Shown: one piece after another, positions 15,011-19,393 of the stretch
Numbering within the stretch: the stretch's first letter is position 1
How the letters are laid out: the number at the start of each line of letters is the position of its first letter
DNA from: CAYLLD01 sp964425135
Lineage (GTDB): Bacteria > Pseudomonadota > Alphaproteobacteria > Rhodobacterales > Rhodobacteraceae
Length of the DNA: 19,393 bases
Reading direction: 5' to 3'
Assembly: GCA_964425135.1 (NCBI GenBank)
Contig: CAYRKW010000063.1
Span: forward strand, 1 to 19,393
Made by a program: the position numbers and the translations under genes
Notes under the pieces: model-generated
The model's input: only the letters and a program-made list of their open reading frames with translations
Databases searched by the model: none
What the model was told of the DNA's origin: nothing

Positions 15011-15394
15011 TTATTTCGCGAGGCTGTCGCGAATTTCCATCAGGATGTCTTTTTCGCTGGGGCCCGGATCTTCGGCGGGCTTCTCTTCGACCGCAGCCGC
15101 TTTGACGCGGTTGACCATTTTCACGATCATGAAGATCACCCAAGCAATGATCAGGAAGTTGATGATCGCCATAATGAAGTTACCATACCCGAAGAAACCG
15201 CCTTCCGGATCGTCACTCAGCATGACGCCCATTTTCGAGAAATCGACACCGCCCATGAACAGGCCGATAATGGGGTTGAGCAGGTCTTCAACCAGTGATG
15301 TGACAAGTGCACCGATCGCACCGCCCATGATGATGCCAACAGCCATGTCCATGACACTGCCGCCTGCAATAAAATCCTTGAATTCTTTTAGCAT
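15011..15394 (-). CDS. mscL: Large-conductance mechanosensitive channel
   Basis: A 127-residue inner-membrane channel that opens under membrane tension during hypo-osmotic shock and releases cytoplasmic solutes. The N-terminus MLKEFKDFIAGGSVMDMAVGIIMGGAIGALVTSLVEDLLNPIIG carries the amphipathic first helix and the pore-lining TM1. The periplasmic loop contains FFGYGNFIMAIINFLIIAWVIF, where TM2 begins. The charged C-terminal helix EKDILMEIRDSLAK forms the cytoplasmic bundle. An extra stretch rich in glutamate, proline and alanine links TM2 to it. AGAGGGA lies before the ATG. It is divergent from the glutathione transferase gene across 188 bases. An osmotic valve suits the marine lifestyle inferred for this organism. 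Confidence 0.96.
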   Translation of the reverse strand: MLKEFKDFIAGGSVMDMAVGIIMGGAIGALVTSLVEDLLNPIIGLFMGGVDFSKMGVMLSDDPEGGFFGYGNFIMAIINFLIIAWVIFMIVKMVNRVKAAAVEEKPAEDPGPSEKDILMEIRDSLAK

Positions 15395-15582
15395 TTTTTC
15401 TGTCCCTCTTCCTTCGGCTGTACTTTGATTTTTCCGAATGGCGCGATACTACTTATACATCAAGATAATTCAACCAATTAGTCATACATCACTTTTTTGC
15501 GTCATCGCGAGTATGCCCGCCCGTATTGTAAGCCAAAGCACGCCGCATTAGGTATTTGTGAGCATTCAAGGAGATTTACGTC

Positions 15583-16287
15583 GTGACCACCCTCAATGAC
15601 CACCCGATCACAAAACGCTGGCCGCCCAAACGCGATAATGTCATTCAGCTTTATTCGCTTCCAACACCCAACGGTGTAAAGATCTCGACAATGCTCGAAG
15701 AGACGGGTCTTGAGTATGATCCGCACACCGTCTCCTTCGGGCGCGACGATCAAATGACGCCTGAGTTCCTGTCGCTTAATCCGAACAACAAAATTCCCGC
15801 GATCATCGATCCCAATGGGCCGGGCGGGAAGATGTTGCCGCTTTTCGAAAGTGGTGCGATCTTGATCTACCTGGCGGAAAAAACCGGCATGTTCCTATCC
15901 AAAGATCCCGGCGAGCGGTATGAGACACTCCAATGGCTCATGTTCCAGATGGGCGGTTTGGGCCCAATGTTCGGCCAGTTGGGCTTTTTCTACAAATTCG
16001 CCGGTGCCGAAATCGAAGATAAAACCGCACAAAACCGTTACATCAACGAGAGCAAGCGCCTCTTGGGCGTTCTAGATCAGCGTCTGGAAGGCCGCGCCAA
16101 TGTGATGGGCGATGACTACACCATCGCAGATATCAGCATGTGGCCATGGGTCAAAACACTCAGCTTCTATGAGGCGCAAGACGCGGTGGAGCTGGAAAGC
16201 CATAAAAACGTCATGCGCTGGTTCGACGCCTGCATGGCCCGCCCGGCCAGCGAACGGGCGGTAAATATCCCGGATCGTCAGGGATAA
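15583..16287 (+). CDS. YfcG/YghU-like (nu-class) glutathione transferase
   Basis: A 234-residue protein with a thioredoxin-like N-terminal domain and an all-helical C-terminal domain. It closely resembles E. coli YfcG, which acts as a glutathione-dependent disulfide reductase. Shared segments are PTPNG (28-31 area, with T28 and N30 replacing the usual catalytic Tyr/Ser/Cys), LNPNNKIPAIIDP, LFESGAILIYLAEKTG, LQWLMFQMGGLGPMFGQ and DYTIADISMWPWV. It has about 19 extra N-terminal residues (MTTLNDHPITKRWPPKRDNV) as in YghU-type proteins. The start is GTG at 15583, with AAGGAG upstream. It stands alone, divergent from mscL and convergent with the response regulator. The role in oxidative or thiol stress is inferred from the family. 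Confidence 0.92.
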   Translation: MTTLNDHPITKRWPPKRDNVIQLYSLPTPNGVKISTMLEETGLEYDPHTVSFGRDDQMTPEFLSLNPNNKIPAIIDPNGPGGKMLPLFESGAILIYLAEKTGMFLSKDPGERYETLQWLMFQMGGLGPMFGQLGFFYKFAGAEIEDKTAQNRYINESKRLLGVLDQRLEGRANVMGDDYTIADISMWPWVKTLSFYEAQDAVELESHKNVMRWFDACMARPASERAVNIPDRQG

Positions 16288-16331
16288 GTCAGACCAAACT
16301 CCCGACTTCTTTGGTTTTCAAATATCCAAAT

Positions 16332-16353
16332 GCGCGGCCCAATTGGGCCGCGC
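16332..16353. terminator. Perfect palindrome after the glutathione transferase gene
   Basis: Arms GCGCGGCCC (16332-16340) and GGGCCGCGC (16345-16353) flank AATT, so the whole 22 bases are one perfect palindrome. TTATTAAG follows on the plus strand, a poor T tract. It lies 45 bases after the stop and is probably the terminator of the gene, perhaps active in both directions. Confidence 0.6.
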
Positions 16354-16407
16354 TTATTAAGATGTCCCCCGCAGGGGCGCCGTTTGGTTGATTGGTTGCA
16401 AGCGCTT

Positions 16408-16517
16408 GGGTCAAAACCGTTCAGCTTGAACCAAGCTGAAAGAGGATTTTGACCCAGATTCACTATGTCGAGTGAAAATCCTGGATCAGGTTGACCCAAC
16501 CTGATCGTTTTTCACTC
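16408..16517. repeat. Two tandem nested inverted repeats with an alternative fold
   Basis: Unit A: outer arms GGGTCAAAA (16408-16416) and TTTTGACCC (16447-16455) surround inner arms TTCAGCTTG (16420-16428) and CAAGCTGAA (16432-16440). Unit B: outer arms GAGTGAAAA (16470-16478) and TTTTCACTC (16509-16517) surround inner arms GATCAGGTTG (16484-16493) and CAACCTGATC (16497-16506). Both inner hairpins are perfect with three-base loops. AGGATTTT (16443-16450) also matches AAAATCCT (16475-16482), so A and B flanks can pair with each other instead. Unit B overlaps the stop codon of the response-regulator gene by one base. Probable transcript-end structure; function beyond that is not known. Confidence 0.75.
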
Positions 16518-17203
16518 TATGCCGCCAAACGATACCCGCCGCTCTCTGTCACCAGCAAACGCGCATTCGATGGATCGGGTTCGATCTTTTGGCGCAACCG
16601 ATAGATGTGCGTTTCAAGCGTATGCGTCGTCACCCCGGCGTTATAGCCCCACACCTCGTGCAAGAGCGTATCGCGCGGGACAATCGCGTCATTGGCGCGG
16701 TAGAGGAACTTCAGGATATTGGTCTCTTTCTCGGTCAGCCGGATTTTCTTCTCCGCCTCATCAAGCAGAAGCTTCATCGCCGGTTTGAATACATATGGCC
16801 CGATATTAAAGACCGCGTCTTCCGACTGCTCATGCTGGCGCAGTTGCGCGCGGATACGGGCCAGAAGGACCGGGAATTTGAACGGCTTGGCAACATAGTC
16901 ATTCGCGCCGCTGTCCAGACCCAAAATCGTATCCGCGTCCGAGACATGACCTGTGAGCATCAGCACAGGGCATTTGACCCCTTGTTTGCGCATCAGTTTG
17001 CACAATTCGCGCCCGTCCATATCATCAAGACCGACATCCAGAATCACCAGATCATAGGATTGCTCTTTGGCTTTTTGCAGACCTTCCGCACCGGTGGTCG
17101 CTTCGAATACGTCAAAATCCTCGGTCAAAACCAGTTGATCGGCCAAGGCTTCACGCAAATCGATATCGTCATCGACCATCAGGATTTTCTTCAAATTACT
17201 CAT
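16517..17203 (-). CDS. OmpR/PhoB-family response regulator
   Basis: A 228-residue two-component regulator. The receiver domain (about 5-120) has the acidic pocket D11/D12, the phosphorylation site D56 (LVILDVGLD), T84 and K106 (VAKPF). The winged-helix DNA-binding domain (about 130-226) contains LTEKETNILKFLYRANDAIVPRDTLLHEVWGY and the recognition helix THTLETHIYRLRQKIEPD. The ATG at 17203 is chosen because MSNLKKILMVDDD is a typical start with GGAG upstream; a start at 17233 would add ten residues. No histidine kinase gene is adjacent, so the partner is unknown. It is divergent from ribA. The exact orthologue is uncertain, so no symbol is given. Confidence 0.93.
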   Translation of the reverse strand: MSNLKKILMVDDDIDLREALADQLVLTEDFDVFEATTGAEGLQKAKEQSYDLVILDVGLDDMDGRELCKLMRKQGVKCPVLMLTGHVSDADTILGLDSGANDYVAKPFKFPVLLARIRAQLRQHEQSEDAVFNIGPYVFKPAMKLLLDEAEKKIRLTEKETNILKFLYRANDAIVPRDTLLHEVWGYNAGVTTHTLETHIYRLRQKIEPDPSNARLLVTESGGYRLAA

Positions 17204-17380
17204 GCGCACCGTCTCCAATTTCGCTGTTGGCATAGTGATGCTGGAAACTGACCTGTTCGCGCAACTTTTAATTGCCCCGCCTCACAGGGCCGTGCATGAA
17301 ACACCCTTAAATGTTTCATATTCCAACATTTCGGCCTTATGAGTCGTGGAAACTGAAATAATCGCCGAGCAAGGATACCC

Positions 17381-18448
17381 ATGAAAATCGCGCCCGATAG
17401 ATTTCAGAGCATTGCGCGCGCGCAGTCCGAATTGATGATCGGCATGCCTGTGATTCTGGAAAATGAGGGTGCGCGCGTCATGATGACGGCGGTAGAGACT
17501 TGCTCCAGTGCGTTATTTGAAACGCTTCGGGCCGGCAAAGACACCCATCTGTCGATCACCGCGCGGCGCGCAGAAGTGCTCAAAGCGATGGTCTATGATG
17601 GTGATCTGGCGCGGATTGCGCTGCCCGATGAGGCAGGATTTGCGTGGATCCGCGCCATGGCTGATCCATCGCTCGATATGAATAACCCGATGAAAGGCCC
17701 GTTCCGGTGCCTGCGCGAAGGCGATGCCAGTTTTGATCGCGCCGCTCTGATCCTGTGCAAACAAGCGCGTTTGTTGCCTGCTGCGCTCATTTCACCAGCG
17801 CCCGACGACGCATCTGGTCTGGTTGTGCTCGATATCGGCAAAGACGGGTTCAGCACACCGACGGAGCTGTCGCGCATCGCAAATGCGCATGTCCCACTGG
17901 AACTGGCCAAAAGCTGCAATGTGCATGTTTTCGGCCATGGCCATGATTTCGAGCAGCATTACGCCATCGAAATAGGCCAACCCGACCGCAGCGCGCCTGT
18001 GCTGTGTCGTTTGCATTCGGCCTGTTTTACCGGCGATGTGCTCGGCTCGCTCAAATGCGATTGTGGCGCGCAATTGAAAGCCGGATTGCAGAAAATCTCG
18101 GAAAACGGCTCAGGCGTGCTCCTCTATCTCAATCAGGAGGGCCGTGGCATCGGTCTGGCCAACAAACTGCGCGCGTATACTTTACAGGCGCAAGGGTTTG
18201 ATACGGTTGAGGCCAATCATCGTCTGGGCTTTGAGGATGACGAGCGTGATTTAAAGATTGGCGCTCACATTCTGCGGGCCATGGGGTTTAGCCAGACAAA
18301 TCTGATGACGAACAATCCTGCCAAAGTGGACCGGATGCAGGATGCGGGCATCACTGTGGCCTCGCGTGTGCCGCACCAATATGGTCGCCACGATCACAAC
18401 ACCCGCTATCTCGACACGAAGGCGCGCAAGAGTGGCCACATCCTGTGA
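17381..18448 (+). CDS. ribA: GTP cyclohydrolase II with N-terminal extension
   Basis: This 355-residue protein catalyses the first committed step of riboflavin synthesis, GTP to 2,5-diamino-6-ribosylamino-4-pyrimidinone phosphate. The C-terminal half is a complete RibA: zinc cysteines C215, C226 and C228 (LHSACFTGDVLGSLKCDCG), the LNQEGRGIGLANKLRAY substrate segment, DTVEANHRLGF, LMTNNPAK and the ending RYLDTKARKSGHIL. The first roughly 170 residues are an extra domain with a weak resemblance to DHBP synthase (RFQSIARAQSELMIGMPVIL) but without its acidic DDEDRENEGD and RAGHTEA catalytic motifs, so it is probably not a working RibB. The ATG at 17381 starts the extension. The end overlaps the L,D-transpeptidase gene by 17 bases. 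Confidence 0.94.
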   Translation: MKIAPDRFQSIARAQSELMIGMPVILENEGARVMMTAVETCSSALFETLRAGKDTHLSITARRAEVLKAMVYDGDLARIALPDEAGFAWIRAMADPSLDMNNPMKGPFRCLREGDASFDRAALILCKQARLLPAALISPAPDDASGLVVLDIGKDGFSTPTELSRIANAHVPLELAKSCNVHVFGHGHDFEQHYAIEIGQPDRSAPVLCRLHSACFTGDVLGSLKCDCGAQLKAGLQKISENGSGVLLYLNQEGRGIGLANKLRAYTLQAQGFDTVEANHRLGFEDDERDLKIGAHILRAMGFSQTNLMTNNPAKVDRMQDAGITVASRVPHQYGRHDHNTRYLDTKARKSGHIL

Positions 18449-18923
18449 TCTCGTCGTCACCTGCTGGTCCGCACGTTTTCAGGGCCTGAGCTTTCCCGTC
18501 GCCACTGGTCGTGGCGGCATTGGCCGAAAGTCAGGCGAGGGAGACGGGGTAACCCCGCTGGGGACATATAATATAGTGCAGGTGCTGGCGCGTAACGATC
18601 GCTTGCGCGCGCGTTCTGAGCCTATCCGCCCTCATATGGGATGGTCTGATGATCCGGGCGATCCGGATTATAACGCGCTGATCTACCGTCATCGCTCGGC
18701 GTTTTCGCATGAAGTTCTGATGCGTCCAGACCCGCTTTATGACCTCATCGCCGTGCTCGATTTCAACATCGCACCTACCAAAGCGGGCGCGGGTAGCGCG
18801 ATTTTCCTGCATTGTTGGCGACGCCCGCGATACCCCACCGAAGGCTGTATCGCCTTCGCTCCGCATCATCTGGCGTTCATACTCGAAAATTGGTCAGAAA
18901 GATCGCGCGTCCTTGTGCGTTAG
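18432..18923 (+). CDS. L,D-transpeptidase (YkuD) family protein
   Basis: A 163-residue protein with the YkuD fold. The active-site segment GSAIFLHCWRRPRYPTEGCI contains H127 and the nucleophile C139 in TEGC, the family S/T-x-G-C pattern. The N-terminal part has VATGRGGIGRKSGEGDGVTPLGTY, the usual substrate-side strand. YkuD enzymes make 3-3 peptidoglycan crosslinks or attach proteins to peptidoglycan. There is no signal peptide, as in a short single-domain subgroup common in alphaproteobacteria, so export is unclear. The only sensible start is GTG at 18432, inside the ribA end; a longer frame from 18342 lies wholly within ribA in another frame. The overlap suggests coupled translation with ribA. 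Confidence 0.88.
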   Translation: MATSCDLVVTCWSARFQGLSFPVATGRGGIGRKSGEGDGVTPLGTYNIVQVLARNDRLRARSEPIRPHMGWSDDPGDPDYNALIYRHRSAFSHEVLMRPDPLYDLIAVLDFNIAPTKAGAGSAIFLHCWRRPRYPTEGCIAFAPHHLAFILENWSERSRVLVR

Positions 18924-19022
18924 CCATTTTCAATCGGGCCAATGGAGTTCCAAGGCTCAGGTTGCGACATTATAAACACTCTCTTTCATAACAGGAGAGA
19001 TGTCCACAAGCCCCAGGTCCGC

Positions 19023-19373
19023 TTACTCACTTTGGACAATATCGTCCAAACGAAGCAAGTTCTCCCCATTTGTAATCCCGTACTTCTTTATGATTGAAGA
19101 CGGGTATGCGTCGTCAAAATAAAGGCGCGCGCAGCTAAAATCACTCTCCATGTGACACAGCTTTCTTGCTACGCGCGACGCATTAACATCATCGCCAATC
19201 GCATTGTACACAGCTGTCAAGTATCTGAGCGGCGGGCTGAAGTCCTGCGAAAGCAAAGCGGAGGACTCACCATACTTTAGAGCGAGATCAAATTTGTGAT
19301 TTGCAGCAGCGGTCATGGACAACTGAAAATCAGCCCAGTGTCCGTCGTCAAAGTTTTTGGGGCCACTGGCCGC
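19023..19373 (-). pseudogene. C-terminal fragment of a TPR-type regulatory protein
   Basis: The minus strand is open from a TAG at 19376-19374 to the stop at 19023. The encoded text HWADFQLSMTAAANHKFDLALKYGESSALLSQDFSPPLRYLTAVYNAIGDDVNASRVARKLCHMESDFSCARLYFDDAYPSSIIKKYGI resembles the C-terminal TPR tail of alphaproteobacterial adenylate-cyclase or winged-helix regulators, as I recall them. Protein-like sequence continues upstream of the first possible start (TTG at 19322), yet no ATG, GTG or TTG exists before the in-frame TAG. A shift near the CCCC-AAAAA run at 19355-19363 would join it to another open frame. So it is likely a broken gene, or a frameshifted end of a gene beyond the right edge. 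Low certainty about the family. Confidence 0.45.
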
Positions 19374-19393
19374 CTAAACTAAGAGAGAGTTCG

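Noticed and set aside
14440..15105. 221-codon plus-strand frame over yqgE and the mscL terminator
   Set aside because: It is antisense to conserved yqgE, runs through a terminator and has no recognisable domain.
16589..17251. 220-codon plus-strand frame antisense to the response regulator
   Set aside because: It is a shadow of a clear OmpR-family gene.
1..19393. tRNA, rRNA, CRISPR array, insertion sequence or prophage
   Set aside because: No cloverleaf, direct-repeat array, transposase or integrase sequence was recognised anywhere in the window.

Overview
The window looks like chromosome from an alphaproteobacterium of the Rhodobacteraceae, probably the Roseobacter group. The reasons are the Rhodobacter-type porin, the run DUF3576 lipoprotein-leuS-lptE-holA, the run cmk-rpsA-ihfB-lapA-trpF, and a GTP cyclohydrolase II with a long N-terminal extension. 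This is inference from protein and gene-order resemblance; no rRNA or tRNA gene is visible. Nearly every gene is a recognisable housekeeping or core-metabolism gene. I see no transposase, integrase, phage gene, CRISPR array or defence cluster.

Layout, left to right. The left edge cuts the 5' end of galU (minus strand, bases 1-70). A 310-base divergent region leads to glnK-amtB (ammonium sensing and transport, plus strand), which ends at a strong terminator. alkB (DNA alkylation repair) follows closely on the plus strand. A minus-strand operon at 2960-7537 encodes, in transcription order, a DUF3576 lipoprotein, leuS, lptE (outer-membrane LPS assembly) and holA (clamp-loader delta subunit); the last three overlap by a few bases. 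A highly expressed type of porin (7798-8841) is read divergently from it, followed by a YggS-family PLP protein. Facing them is a minus-strand group of cmk, rpsA, then ihfB, lapA, trpF. Next come a 548-base non-coding gap, then yqgE and mscL (minus). After these come a YfcG-like glutathione transferase (plus), an orphan OmpR-type response regulator (minus), and ribA overlapping an L,D-transpeptidase gene (plus). At the right edge lies a small minus-strand reading frame that looks like the broken or frameshifted C-terminus of a TPR-type regulator.

How the genes work together. glnK-amtB form the usual sensor and channel pair for ammonium. leuS, rpsA, cmk and ihfB serve translation, pyrimidine nucleotide supply and nucleoid structure. 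lptE, the porin, mscL and the L,D-transpeptidase are envelope functions.

The most unusual signals are not genes but DNA/RNA structure. The gap between the glutathione transferase and the response regulator holds two tandem nested inverted repeats whose flanks can also pair with each other in an exclusive alternative fold (16408-16517). The yqgE-cmk gap holds a possible small RNA ending at a bidirectional terminator. The porin has a two-part leader hairpin. The cmk stop codon sits inside a terminator-like hairpin before rpsA. A 9-base-arm palindrome of unknown role separates rpsA from ihfB. I found no evidence for a wholly new protein system.
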